The position numbers and the translations under genes are program-made. From the NCBI GenBank assembly GCA_021030915.1, contig JAGEMR010000013.1, positions 399,861 through 463,860 of the forward strand: a stretch of DNA of 64,000 bases, read 5' to 3'. How positions within the stretch are numbered: position 1 is the first letter of the stretch; every line of letters begins with the position of its first letter. Positions 46,449-58,415 of the stretch are shown here, one piece after another. The notes below the pieces were generated by a model, which was not told the origin of the DNA, ran no database searches, and saw only the letters and a list, made by a program, of their open reading frames with translations. The DNA comes from Astrothelium macrocarpum. Its lineage: Eukaryota > Ascomycota > Dothideomycetes > Trypetheliales > Trypetheliaceae.

Positions 46449-47167
46449 ATACGTTATGCTGAGGCTTGTTAAGGACTATCAGTGGGGCGCAGACACTGTA
46501 CCAGACCCTTGAATGGAATTGGCATTAAGGAATAGGTGTGCACATTTTGCTGCTTTTTAATTCTGTTGGTTCCGGTTGTATCAGTCACTCCTTACATTGT
46601 TAGAGAAAGTTTCTGGGTAATCAAAAAATTTACAGATAAACTATTGCTTGAATATCTATGAATCGCAAGACGTTAGTTTACAATAGTAACACATGCGCTC
46701 AACTGGGTAAATGAATTAAAGAAATACAGTGTGTTACGGGGTCAGCATCAAGAGGTTAGTACAAAGATCTGGCTAATGCATGCCAAGACGTCAGGTCCCC
46801 AGGTTCATCGTGGTTTTCCCCGCATGCGCCACTGAAAACACCGCACATTGCGTACGCGAATGCATCAGATATGCAAGATCGCTCTGGTGGTGTGCAGAAG
46901 ACCCCACAGAATGCAGTACTATCTCGGCACCTTGCACCATCAATCGGATAATCTCTAACGTCAGAGCTACTGCTCATGGCGGAGTCAAAGTGTACTTGAT
47001 AGACTCAATCGTGCAATTTCGCGCTCAAAGATTACTCCTTGTGTCTTGAATAACGATTTTCAGCTGATCAGAGCGCTTTCTTACTGACTCAAGCACAATC
47101 AAGCACAAGATTGTCCCAAATATATCTTGTCTATCGTGATAGAAAACATCCAGTGTTCAACCTAAAT
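46449..47167. other. Intergenic region
   Basis: 719 bases. Frames at 46756-47049 show no homology. Nothing else recognised. Confidence 0.5.
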
Positions 47168-47818
47168 ATGAAAATTCGCACTGAAGACACAGCCCATCAC
47201 TCCTCACCACAATCGATCGTTATCCCCGGCGGCCATGGCGGCGCCCTCATCGTCCCCTCTGGCTCCATCTTCCGCGTCACCGACCTCCACGGCCTACAAA
47301 TCGTCGACTTCCTCGCCCTCGCCCTGCTCTCCCTGCGCGAGAGACTCTCCATGTCACACACACGGTACCATCTCCGCGGCGGCGCTATAGGCGTCGGCGA
47401 GTTCCTGTACTCGAACGCGCATCGCCCCATACTGCGGGTGCGCGCTGACACGGTGAAAGTGCATGATATGACATACATGGCGTGCAATCCGGGGTTCTAT
47501 GCGGAGATGGGGCTAGAGGGGCATAGGAACTGTGCGGAGAATCTGGCCGAGGCGATAAAAAGAGCGGGATTTGGAAATGGAGGGGACGTCGTGGAGGGGA
47601 TATTGGATCTGCCGGATCCGTGGAATTTGTTTCAAAATACCCCGAACTATACGTTGAAGGCGTTGAATACGTCGCGGCCGGGCGATTTCATTGAGTTGGA
47701 GGCGTTGATGGATGTGTTAGTTGTGGCGAGTAGCTGTCCATACGATCAGGAGGGATTTAATGGTGGGGAGGCAACGGATGTGATGATTGAGATTGTGGGA
47801 ATGAAAGAGGGCGATTGA
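47168..47818 (+). CDS. DUF1989 (urea-carboxylase-associated) family protein
   Basis: Single exon, 216 residues from the ATG at 47168; an in-frame ATG at 47111 would add 19 residues without similarity. The family pattern is visible: IVIPGGHGGALIVPSGSIFRVTD near residues 16-38, LQIVDFLAL, LRGGAIGVGEFLYSNAHRPIL, then HDMTYMACNPGFY and a CAENLAEAIKRAG helix, PDPWNLFQNTP, and the C-terminal ALMDVLVVASSCPYDQ. DUF1989 proteins occur with urea amidolyase or aminomethyltransferase-like systems in bacteria and as stand-alone genes in fungi. Function is unknown. The 5' part uses GC-rich codons and the 3' part G-rich ones. Confidence 0.84.
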   Translation: MKIRTEDTAHHSSPQSIVIPGGHGGALIVPSGSIFRVTDLHGLQIVDFLALALLSLRERLSMSHTRYHLRGGAIGVGEFLYSNAHRPILRVRADTVKVHDMTYMACNPGFYAEMGLEGHRNCAENLAEAIKRAGFGNGGDVVEGILDLPDPWNLFQNTPNYTLKALNTSRPGDFIELEALMDVLVVASSCPYDQEGFNGGEATDVMIEIVGMKEGD

Positions 47819-49096
47819 TAGAAGGGGTTTGATTCGAGATTGGTAACCAGAGGAAACACGAGATTTAATAATGAAGCTAATCTTTGCATAGTTCTGATAC
47901 ACAAGACGTAGAAAGAAATGCAGCCATCGTCCTCATCTACCCTTGGATCATTGTTGAAGAATCAACCATGTTCATCTGTGATCTCTCGTGCTCTGAACGC
48001 TTGCATTGAAGAACAGAATGCTGTTATGAAAGGTATAAGTCAGTGAAGGAGAATGCATACATCATATTTAAACCGAACATTTGACGCCCTGGCCTTGCCA
48101 TTGAATGCCGAGGTCAATACTGGGGAGGGGATTTAAATTCCAGATCATTCAACTATAAGGAAGCTGACAGACGGTATGGGAGGGGCCAAAGCAGGGTGAA
48201 AAGTTTCAACAAGAAACCCCCCCAAAAAAAACTCCGGACAGATTTGTCCAGCACATTTGATCACAAATATCCTTGGAGAATAGGTGTTACTGCATCTGAA
48301 GTTGAACGTTTAAAAACGTTGTTGCACTGTAGAATGAATTTGGAGAAGGTAGAATGTTAATTCTAACACACACACGCGTGCCGAATCCTGTAATGTGGAC
48401 GTTGATGAAATTTCAAAGTACTCGTCAGCCCCTGGCAAGTCATGATAGTAATCTTATTAGAGCTAAGAGAATTGCATTCTGCGATACTCGCACCCCATAG
48501 AATTAAAACTATCTGAGAAATCTATACTTGATAATTGGAGGCAGAAAGAGGCCAGACATACGTAATAGCAGACCTTTGACTGGATCTAGATCTGTTCTAT
48601 TGACAGTGCAGTAGGAATCTCAACACTAATAACGGGTTGCACTAATACATCCACTACTTACTCATCCTTTTGACGCATGCCAACGCGCATAAGCGGAAGG
48701 ATCGATCCGAGACGGAACTATGAATCGCCTCGCAGATCAACTTCGTTCATGATAGCCGAGGTATCTCCGGAGCGTATTCCACACTCGGATTGAACGATTG
48801 AGAGATTTGTAGCAAAAAATGAGGTCTGTTGCTCGAGCAGTCTAACCGCAGCCGAGGAAAAGCCTCGGCAAGCAAGCGAATATGTCTGATCCGCACCGGG
48901 TGCTCTCCCTTTCATGCTTACGGCTGAGGCTGACACCTTTGAAAGCAGCTTGCCTGCTGCTTTACCAACTAAAATCGTCGTGCTGCGATGGAACCATAAT
49001 CACTTTCTTGCTCTTCCGGTGTGCAAAGCCAGCTCTTTATAAAAGGTAGACGAGTTAGCAAATTGCCCGAGGCTACATTCAGATACATTATCATCA
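47819..49096. other. Gene-free region
   Basis: 1278 bases, with a C/A homopolymer junction near 48218-48231. A TATAAAAG element at 49038-49045 lies 59 bases before the next start and is its likely TATA box. No supported gene. Confidence 0.5.
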
Positions 49097-50257
49097 ATGT
49101 CTTTACATCCGCCTACGGAGAACGGAGGACAAGAGAGGCTTGCACCAGAGAGCACTTATTTTGCAATCAATCCGCCACCAAAAGACCTCGACACACATGG
49201 TGCACAAGCTAATGCCTTCATTGACATTCACGTAAGGCGAGGCCGAAAGGTTGCTCTTGTGACATCTGGCGGAACAACGGTCCCACTCGAGAATCAAACA
49301 GTCCGATTCATTGACAATTTCTCTGCCGGTACTCGAGGAGCAACAAGTGCTGAGTACCTGCTACAAGCTGGCTACGCAGTAATATTCCTGCACAGAAAAT
49401 TTTCGCTCTTACCATACTCACGTCACTATTCCCACACTACGAACTGTTTTCTCGACTATCTCAAAGAGGATGACCAGGGCCGTGTTGTTGTGGAAGAAGA
49501 ATTTCAAGGAGAGATGGTAGAGGTGTTGAGACAATACACTTTTGCAAAACAGAATAACCTATTGCTCCTTCTCTCTTTTACAACCATTAACGAATATCTG
49601 TGGCATCTTCGCGAAATTGCCAAGCTGATGCAACCCCTTGGAAGTAAGGCGCTTTTCTATCTTGCCGCCGCCGTGTCCGACTTTTTCGTTCCGCAGGACC
49701 GTATGGTTGAACACAAAATCCAATCCAACGAAGAATTTGCTCAGTCTGGTACTATCAACGGAGCTGGATCAAAGAAGCCCGCTGCTCATACCGAAGGCAG
49801 AAGTCTTATTATTGATTTGGATCCTGTTCCGAAATTTCTCAAGCAGCTTGTCGATGACTGGTCGCCAGAGAGCATGATTGTCAGCTTCAAACTCGAGACC
49901 GATCCTTCGATTCTGACCAAAAAGGCCAAGCACGCACTGGAAAAGTATTCGCACCATCTTGTCATTGGTAATTTGCTATCTACGCGGAAGTGGGAAGTTG
50001 TTCTTGTCTCGGACGACGGCAGTGCAAGGTGGATCCGTGTGCCAAGGCGTAGACGCACAAAAAGCATATCTGGGCTGCACGAACAAGTTGGATTGGCTGC
50101 TGGTTTGGATGCATCCGCTACAGATGACGAAGATGATACTGCTCTACCGATGGAAGGCGAGCCGCCTATCGAAATTGAGTCATTGATTATTCCAGACCTA
50201 TCTGAGATGCATGATAATCTTATAGTAAAGACAGAAAGACAGCACGAAAAACACTAA
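49097..50257 (+). CDS. CAB2: Phosphopantothenate-cysteine ligase
   Basis: Second step of coenzyme A synthesis from pantothenate: joins cysteine to 4'-phosphopantothenate. Single exon of 386 residues, somewhat longer than the yeast enzyme. The Rossmann start reads KVALVTSGGTTVPLENQTVRFIDNFSAGTRG, split here as VALVTSGGTTVPLE and VRFIDNFSAG, the hallmark of the family. Also present are FYLAAAVSDFFVP, HKIQS and the later KLETDPSIL / HHLVIGNLL segments. An acidic insert-like tail (ATDDEDDTALPMEGEP) precedes the end. A TATA box 59 bases upstream supports the start. Confidence 0.95.
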   Translation: MSLHPPTENGGQERLAPESTYFAINPPPKDLDTHGAQANAFIDIHVRRGRKVALVTSGGTTVPLENQTVRFIDNFSAGTRGATSAEYLLQAGYAVIFLHRKFSLLPYSRHYSHTTNCFLDYLKEDDQGRVVVEEEFQGEMVEVLRQYTFAKQNNLLLLLSFTTINEYLWHLREIAKLMQPLGSKALFYLAAAVSDFFVPQDRMVEHKIQSNEEFAQSGTINGAGSKKPAAHTEGRSLIIDLDPVPKFLKQLVDDWSPESMIVSFKLETDPSILTKKAKHALEKYSHHLVIGNLLSTRKWEVVLVSDDGSARWIRVPRRRRTKSISGLHEQVGLAAGLDASATDDEDDTALPMEGEPPIEIESLIIPDLSEMHDNLIVKTERQHEKH

Positions 50258-51565
50258 AACAATAAATCAAGATTTGAGCGCCGCCATGCGGAAATAGTTG
50301 AGAAACGTGTGATCTCATATCGTGTGCGAACATGGCACATCGATAATAACTCATCGCAAGGATGAAGCGAAATGAGTTTCGTCGATGTGGAGCGGGTGCG
50401 CAATTTTTTTTGGAAAACAATCCATTTCTCTCTTTTCCGACACGCTCGGATGTCAAATCAGAATCCAAGCAACCTCCTGGAGAGTTCAATTGGTTCTGTT
50501 GCCAGCAAGCTGTGGATCAGCTCTGCGAGTTAATTAACGATTTTCGAGAACTGCGACAATTGTTATAGTGGGCTTGAACCAAAGCTTGCTAACAGTATGG
50601 GATCCGTGGCCCTCGGAATGATACAACCGGAATCATATCCGTGACAAGGCCGATGCTGATGACTAGAAATGATGCGAGCTGATATGCTGTACTTGTGGGC
50701 TGATTTGCATGAATTTGCATTCCCGGAATAGTTGCTGCTATTAATTTCCAGAGTTCGACGTTGCCATCAATGCTGATTGGTTTGCTGCGGTCTAGAAAGC
50801 ATGGAGTGAGGATGGAATCGTTCGAACTTCAAGATCAAGAACTTTTGCTGAATGTTGAATTCCGTAGCAGAAGAACCGCGGTTCAAGGTCTGCCACGCCT
50901 GAGCATCTCTCACAAGCTGTTTGATACCCAATGGTCGAACCAGGTTTGGCTCGAGGACGAGCCTCCGGAGCTACCACCAGGAGGAGCTTTCTGCATCATG
51001 GAATCAAATATGATCGCTTCGATAGGCTTGAACACGAAGGGGCGTTTTGATCAAAGTTTTTGAGGAGGAGTTTGGAGATTGTTGGATGATCGCATCGTCA
51101 GCTACTTCTGCGCGGGCGGCTTTAAGTACCTTTGTACCTACGGCCAAATCTACGATTACAAAGTCCGATAGGCTCTGCATTTAACCAATCACTATCGATG
51201 ATTTGATCGGGGTGGACTTGAGAAGTAATCCGCCGGTTGGGACACGCTGAAGCAGACCCGATGTCATCGGTGTTTGCCGGCCGTTGAGACGGAGAGCGGA
51301 GCCGAACGCGGATGTCTGCGGGACTCCGTACGTGCATTCCTTCAACAAGATTATCAAGTTTTGTCCTGCTTAAACATCGCTTCGCTGGGCTTAACTGCCA
51401 GCACGGTCACTGAGTATCATCATGAGGAGAGCGTCATCTATAAAGCCGGCATTAGGATCGAGGCTTAATGAAGGGTCAAAGCGCCTTCTTCATGAGAATG
51501 CTGCCGACAAAATTACTTTGACGTAGGGTTGCATCCCTTGCATTCTCTCGAGACAAGCCTCCACG
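50258..51565. other. Gene-free region
   Basis: 1308 bases. A plus-strand frame at 50761-51063 is open for 100 codons with mixed composition but no recognisable motif; it is left out as a gene. Confidence 0.45.
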
Positions 51566-52785
51566 ATGTGTTTGGACGAAATGCCAACGCCCTTGGTCCC
51601 CGAACGCCGGAAAGTTCATGTTTACTACTTTGCTCCCAACCGAAGTGTGAAACAAGAAGGAATGGAATCAATCCAAGTGCTGGGATACGCAGCAACTTTA
51701 AGTTCTTCCTACTTGCCCCTTGGTGAAGGAACTTCCCTTAGAAAGGTGGAGACCGGAAAAATCCTATTCATATCAACTGGGCGAAATGCTGTTGCCAATA
51801 GAGTTCTCCCCTATCTTAAGCTTGCGGTCACCACTTATTATTTCACCAAAGCCCACATTCTCACCAGAATTGTGAAAGCACCCTCTTGACTGCATCGGGT
51901 CAAAAAATGTCTGGATCAATGCTGTGCTCACAGAAGCGGTTCGGGAAATTTTTGAGCATCCAATATCCAGGAGTGCGTTCTCAATCTGAAATTTCGATCA
52001 ACAGTATTCTGGAATTTTACGCCGAACCTCCGACGCCAGAACCTACGAGACCATGGGAAGGCTGCTCCGCACCAAAAGCTAACCTTTCGCACTCGTTGCC
52101 ACAGCCTGGTTCCTCGTTAAACTTGAAGACGAGTGTTGAAAGTGTCGAAGTAAGGAGTTCTAAATTAGATTTACAGTTGGAAGATACTGCATCGCCATTA
52201 CAGGAAGACAATAACCTGGGGGAGCACAGGCCACTTTCAATGATTTCTGCAGGACATGATGCGCCAAAAAAAGACTGCTCCCATTTTAGCGAGCTCCTGC
52301 CAGTTGCTTGTGCCTTTGAAGATCGGAACACTGCTAATCTGCCTTGGCCCCTCCCCGCAAATACAGCGTCGCTACCACCGCAGCGGTCCGGAGACTCTTG
52401 CTCATATCCGGTAACACCTGGCCCAAGTTGCTGGAAAGAACCTTGCGACAATAATCCCATTGCGAGGCCCTTTGTTCCGCCAAGATCGACAAGTTTATCG
52501 AATTGGATGCAGACCGACTCGCTGACGGTTTCGCCATTTGAAGAAAATGATGAAAACAATGCCTCTGGAAAACGAGCATTTCGAGTACCATTTCATCGTA
52601 ACGGCAATATGAAGAACCAAGTCAGTACGAATGGTAAAAATTCGCGTTTTCAAAGGGGTCACATAGGAGCAAACCAGAACCAGCAGTCGCGTTTGAAAGC
52701 TTTGCTCTCCGTATTAAGGCCGTTTGGAATTTGCAGTCAAAGTAAAAGGGAACGAAAAAAATTCAACACGTTCCCGAGGAATTGA
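51566..52785 (+). CDS. Hypothetical protein, two-exon model
   Basis: Two open frames (51566-51871 and 51934-52785) join in phase 0 through a 62-base GT/AG intron with a TTGAC branch-like site, giving 385 residues. The unspliced first frame stops just inside this intron. The N-terminal 100 residues are ordinary globular composition with no signal peptide. The rest is Ser/Pro-rich and likely disordered, with a SEISINSILEFYAEPPTPEP segment and a basic tail (SKRERKKF). No family is recognised. Either half alone could instead be the real gene; the donor (GTGAAA) is weak. Confidence 0.42.
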
Positions 52786-53522
52786 CTTTTCCGACGGGAA
52801 CGAGATTGAGACAAAGCATTTAATTTCAGTGACAAACTTCCCCTACTTCAATTCGGACATGCTTGGCAAGTCATACTAGTGATGATTGTAGAGTACTCTC
52901 CATTAATCTCACATCAGGGTTCGGAGGGTGGTATTCCTAGCCTTTTCAGTCCAATCAATCGGCCAGTTGAGGAATTCCTCCACCAGCGGCCCATATGACC
53001 CCAATAGAGCGCTGTCCAAAGCACGAAAGGGACACAGAGTGAGGCAATATTATTCGACTAGTTGGTAGAAGTATGAAGATGCGCTCTGCATACTGCTACA
53101 CACCATCGGTTGTCGGTCTCACAATTTCGGTTGCCACCTGTATCAACAAGCACACCTGATCGAGCGTGTTTCATGTGTGCCAGCGGAGATAAACAAATGT
53201 TTGTACCGATTCCAATTTTTTCCCAATTAGTTTAGCGTATTGAAGCGATCATCACGCGTCTTCTCGAATGTCCACTGATTTGGTAGCTATGCTTGTGTCT
53301 GAAGTAGACCAAGGCCCGAGGAAAAATGTTGCATTGCACAGGACGTTGAGCTGTCATAACGGCGACACGGATCTGCGCAACGTAGACATTCACTATTTGT
53401 TTGACTGTCAATTCTGTTAAAGTGAATTACCTGTCTTGAATTCCTAGTGACTGGCCCATATTCGGCAGTCTCCCTAGAAAGCCATGATTGCATCTCCTTT
53501 ATATCAACTACAGAGTCTAAAG
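52786..53522. other. Intergenic region
   Basis: 737 bases upstream of the glyoxal oxidase gene. Nothing coding recognised. Confidence 0.5.
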
Positions 53523-55785
53523 ATGAAGATAGTGATTTTAGCAGCTATTGTTGGCTTAGCAAAAATCTCTATCTGTCAAGCTGCATCACCATCGTCAGCT
53601 CTTTCACCTCCTGGGCAGTGCGGAAAGAACTTCAATAGTGAGCCCGCAACCAGTCCAAAATCCTCAGAAGGTGCTGACACGTATCCTGCAGACGCGCTTT
53701 GTGACCCTTTGGGTCCCTACGGACCTTGTTGTTCTCAGCACGGCTGGTGTGGGAGCACTCCGGCGTATTGTCAAGTCTCGCAGGGTTGTCAGAGCGGATG
53801 TACTGACAGTTCTCTTTCCTCGGATTCACAATCCTCCACTATTGCTTCTGTCGCACCTGGCACCAGCTCCACTGCGAATCCTGTGTCAGAAGCATTGGCA
53901 TTATCTTCTGCAGCCGCATCATCCGAGCCTATTCTTGGTCCTCCTCTAGCGTCCATAGTCTCGGATGCCCCTCAGCCTACAGGACCAGTGACAACAGACG
54001 GAACGTGTGGAGCTGCGCATGGCGGTACGATTTGCGGTGATTGGTACCGAGGGTCTTGCTGCTCGCAATATGGATTTTGTGGAAATACATCAGCACATTG
54101 TGGTACTGGGTGCCAATCGGGACCGTGCGACTCAGCTCCAGTTGTCCCAGCTCCAGGACCCAGCCAAGCACCTCTTGCCCCAGTCCCTGGATCTTTCAAT
54201 GTTGTTGGTTTGTCCGGCGTTCCTGCTATGCATGCAGCTCTTCTTCCAAACGGACGTGTCGTCTTTCTTGACAAAGTTGAGAACTATACGCAGTTGAAGC
54301 TTAGTGATGATCAATACGCGTATTCAGCGGAATATGACCCAGCATCAAACACCGCCGTTCCTCTAGCCTACAAGACGAATGCTTTCTGTGCAGGTGGACA
54401 ATTCCTTGCAAACGGAACTCTCGTGTCTCTCGGTGGCAATGCTCCACTGCCTGAGATCGATCCCACTGTAGGTGATGGATTCACAGCTATCAGATATCTC
54501 ACTCGCTCTCCCAACGATGCAGGCTTGGACGGCCAGTCTTGGGTGGAACCAGGAAACAAGTTGTCCTCTGCTCGTTGGTACCCATCCGCTCAAATACTGC
54601 AAGACGGCACGATATTTGTAGCTTCTGGCAGTCTAAATGGCCTCGATCCCACTGTGCCGGCTAATAACAATCCGACTTACGAGATTCTGGACAGTAGCGG
54701 CGTGTCCCATGGGACATCCGTGCCAATGGACATTTTGGTTCGACACCAACCGTACTATATGTATCCTTTCCTGCATCTGCTACGGGATGGGTCCCTTTTC
54801 GTGTTTGTGTCAAAGAGTGCCGAAACCTTTAACGTAACCACCAATTCGACCATCACCTCGTTTCCTGATCTGCCAGGAATGTATCGTACCTATCCAAATA
54901 CGGGTACTAGTGTTTTGCTTCCTCTGTCAAGTGCAGACCAATGGAATCCTGATGTCATCATCTGCGTATGGGACTTCACCCAGAGCAATAGTAAGAAACG
55001 CTAACTCGTAGCAGGGAGGAGGCCAGTATCAAGACATCACTTCGCCTATCGACGCATCGTGTGGCCGAATTCAGCCCTCATCTCCAAATGCGAATTGGGA
55101 GATGGACAGCATGCCAGAAGGTCGAGGCATGGTTGAAGGCACACTACTGCCAGACGGGACTGTCATCTTTCTCAACGGCTGTAACGAAGGTGCCCAAGGC
55201 TTCGGTCTTGGTCAAGACCCGACACTCGAGGCTCTGATCTACGATCCAACCCAGCCTCTCGGGCACCGATGGAACAACGCAGCCAACACGACAATTCCTC
55301 GCTTATATCATAGCGTAGCTTTCTTACTCCTCGACGGAACTATAATGGTTGCTGGCTCGAACCCTGTTCAGATGCCCGTCTTGCAGCCATCCCCACAGAA
55401 TCCATATGTTACCGAGTTCCGAGTCGAAATATATACGCCGCCATACCTTTCTGGAGACAACGCAAATAATCGACCTACAAATGTCAATCTCTCGACGACG
55501 ACGCTTCATGCTGATGGTAGTACGTTCAGAGTTGTTTTCGATGTTCCTCCTGCGGCTCAATCAGCTCAAGTAGCGCTCTATACCAATGGCTTCGTGACGC
55601 ACAGTCTCCATATGGGTCAACGAATGGCTTACTTGGACATTGCGGGATGGGTCGCTGGAGCGACTTCGCAGACCTTGACTGTGACGATGCCGCCATTGGC
55701 TGCAATAGCGCCGCCAGGCCCTTACGTGGTTTATGTCGTGGTGGATGGGGTTCCTGCTATCGGTCAATTTGTGATGGTATCGTAG
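53523..55785 (+). CDS. Glyoxal oxidase-like copper radical oxidase with two chitin-binding domains
   Basis: Secreted H2O2-producing oxidase of the AA5 (glyoxal/galactose oxidase) type. Exons 53523-54965 and 55015-55785 join in phase 0 to 737 residues. The ATG at 53523 begins a signal peptide; the one at 53484 would mask it. Two hevein-type (CBM18) chitin-binding domains lie at about 52-93 and 160-202, each with CCSQxGxCG, separated by a Ser/Ala/Pro linker. The catalytic domain starts at about 223. Copper-site residues are intact: Cys 289 (AFCAGG) for the Cys-Tyr cofactor, Tyr 353 (RWYPS), Tyr 579-His 580 (RLYHS) and His 677 (THS). It would act on aldehydes or alcohols while bound to chitin, probably its own or another fungal wall. 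Confidence 0.94.
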
Positions 55786-56625
55786 TGGCAGGTTCCATTG
55801 ATGAAGTCGCTATATTCTCTGAGAGGTTTACTCATGTGATCTGTGCAATTAACATGACTCTAGCAGCCAAATTAGATTAGTAATGGGTAGTAATCGACAT
55901 TCAATTTCTCTCCTACTAACAAACTACAAGGTTTTGATATCAAAAAAGACGTATCAAAGGTTTGTAGTTCTCCGTTCCGTTTAACACGGCAAAGTTCGAA
56001 ATGTTTCGTGTATACCGGTGAGTCGCATCGGCTTAGGGTGATCCGCATCCGAACGGATGCTGAACAGTCCGCCCGGTCCACTGATCAATTTATTCTAGCG
56101 TGGTTGCTGGGTAATCGAAATTTTGGAGTAAGACTGTAACTGGGTTGCACGCACTGAGCCATTCAATTTCTAAGCTACCAGGTAGTGAGCACAGACTATG
56201 ATATAAGCATCCTTGCATTAAGAAGCGGCAAGCGGCCACAAGTCACCGACCCAAAAATCTGTAGAACTTGTCCGAAGAACCTCGAAGGTGTCAACTTTCG
56301 TGCATACAAGAGAACTTTTGAAGCGAGTCGATATCTGAATTCAGGGAGCGTTGAGATCGCCCAAATGGGTAACTAAAGAAGCAGCGCTTACTCAAGATCC
56401 AAGTTGAGTGAACACAACTTTCTGCTTTTCACCGCATGCTCGTTATCTCCTAGACAAGGCTTACCTCCTATGATGTGTGAGGCGTCGAGGATTTAAATTA
56501 TTGCTAAGTCTAGAAATAGCATCGGGACGAGTCTGGCCAGGCAATCCAATTTTATGTGGTAGCTTGTCAATATAAAAGGAATGGTGCCTGGAAGTGTTCA
56601 AGCAGTGGAAGTAGTAAAGCAAAGA
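55786..56625. promoter_or_regulatory. Upstream region of the tannase-family gene
   Basis: 840 bases. Close to the gene are a CCAAT box at 56546-56550 and a TATAAAAG box at 56571-56578, 48 bases before the start. The TATA box lies only a few bases before an in-frame ATG at 56581, so that ATG cannot be the start. A frame at 56185-56376 has no support. Confidence 0.55.
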
Positions 56626-58415
56626 ATGATGCTCTTTCAAATATACTTTCTCGGTCTTTTGTCCTCTGGTTTCGGGACGCCTGCATCGTCTTCTTCTGCA
56701 TTTGAGCATTGCGCCTCCTTCATCCCAGATATCTCAGAGACTCCTGGATATTCTCTGCGTAATGCAACGTATATACCGAAAGGTACCTTTACTACCCCCA
56801 GCGGATTTCCAAATCAGAATGTCTCCAACGAAGTGCCATTTTGCCGGTTGGCGGGCACAGTTCCGTACGGATCGAATGACACGTTAAACTTCGAGCTGTG
56901 GCTTCCAGACGTAGACAAGTACAATGGGAGATTCCTGGCCGTTGGTATGCCTGTCCTCTAAGCAGCTTACATACTGTATGCTTTTCACTATTACGGATAT
57001 TAACAGTCGTAGGCAATGAGGGTTTCGCCGGGAGTATTGTCTATACATCTATGGTCGAGGACGTCTCCAAAGGCTTTGCAGTTGCAGGTGGAGACAGCGG
57101 CCATCTTGCTACACTTAATTACGGCGGATCTGGAGATCTTGGAGTCTATCTCCCGTTTCTCCACCACCACGATCAGGTCGTAGCATGGATCCATGACTCT
57201 ATAGCTTTATTAACGCCCCCGGGGAAAGAATTGACGACAGAATATTATGGTGAAAAGCCTAAGCATAGCTACTATTGGGGTTGCTCGACCGGAGGAGCTC
57301 AGGGCTTTGCCCTAGCTCAGTATCATCCTGACCTGTTTGATGGAATCTTCGCCAGAAGTCCAGGGAACTATTGGGCTCATCTCGCTCTGAGCTTTTTGTG
57401 GACCTACCAAGTGACGAACTACAGCAAGAATGTGAGATCTTCTGAATTTCTCCTTTGATGGTATGAGTAACATTTACCAGAACAACTCCTACCTTCTTCA
57501 AGAAAAACTCGATTTCATCACTTCTAAAGTACTGGATGAATGCGATACAATCGACGGTGTCGCAGATCGGGTAATCGAGAATCCGTTGCAGTGTTCATTC
57601 GATATCGAATCTCTGACTTGCAATTCCTCGGCTGTTGACCAAGCCCACTGCTTAACAAGTCCTGAGCTGGCGGCTGTCCAAGCCATTTACGCCGGGCCGA
57701 AGAATGCCATAACAAACTCTCCTGTGTATCCGGGATATTCTTCCGGCTCCGAGACTAGCTGGCAAGACTTAGAGGGCACAATAGCTGATACATTCTCGAT
57801 CCCGCTTCTGCAAAATCTTGTTTTCAATAATCTTTCATGGAACGCGAAAAGCTTTAATTGGGGTTCAGATGTAGAGAAGGTGGATCTTAAGGCAGGGGTA
57901 TACATTAACGAAATCGATCCAGACCTCTCAGCGTTCCATAATAGGGGAGGAAAATTGCTTGTGTCCCAAGGTATACCACATTGTTCTTCGATGCTTGACA
58001 ATGCGGAACTGATGGGAAACAATAGGCTGGGCAGATCAACTCAATGCCGCTATGTGGCCCATTGAACACATGGCCCAAATGCAGGCCTCTTTTGGTGGCG
58101 ATGTCTCTGAGTGGTTCAATCTTTTCATGGTCCCAGGTAAAGCCATCCATATCAACGAGATGTTCTCAAAATGCTGACCGTAATATAGGAGGTGGTCATT
58201 GCGGCCCTGCACCAAAGTACCCAATAGTGCCGGGAACATACTGGACGCTAGAAGCGCTTGTGAATTGGACTGAGACCGGGAATAAACCAAAGTCCATTTT
58301 GAGTACAGATCCACTTGATGGGAGAAATACAACTCGGAAACTTTGCCCTTGGCCGCAGACCGCAAAGTTCGCAGGGGGTGATCAGAACCAGTGGACGTCC
58401 TACGTTTGTCAGTAG
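56626..58415 (+). CDS. Secreted tannase/feruloyl esterase family protein
   Basis: Alpha/beta-hydrolase of the tannase/FaeB family, which cleaves gallate or hydroxycinnamate esters of plant material. Five exons join in phase: 56626-56944, 57013-57431, 57481-57970, 58026-58136 and 58189-58415, giving 521 residues, the usual size. A signal peptide starts MMLFQIYFLGLLSSG. GNEGFAGSI (first splice) is the family's early motif. The nucleophile elbow is YWGCSTGGAQG with Ser 198 preceded by Cys 197. The catalytic His is in MVPGGGHCGPAP (last splice), followed by Cys. Together these form the family's CS-D-HC arrangement, with a disulfide bringing Ser and His together. All key residues are intact. Confidence 0.94.

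Noticed and set aside
45625..46512. 295-codon frame on the plus strand, Arg/Leu/Thr-rich
   Set aside because: It is a shadow of the repeat protein: same DNA repeats read in the wrong frame, no signal peptide, odd composition.
50761..51063. 100-codon plus-strand frame
   Set aside because: No motif, no splice partner and no promoter signal; kept only as a note.
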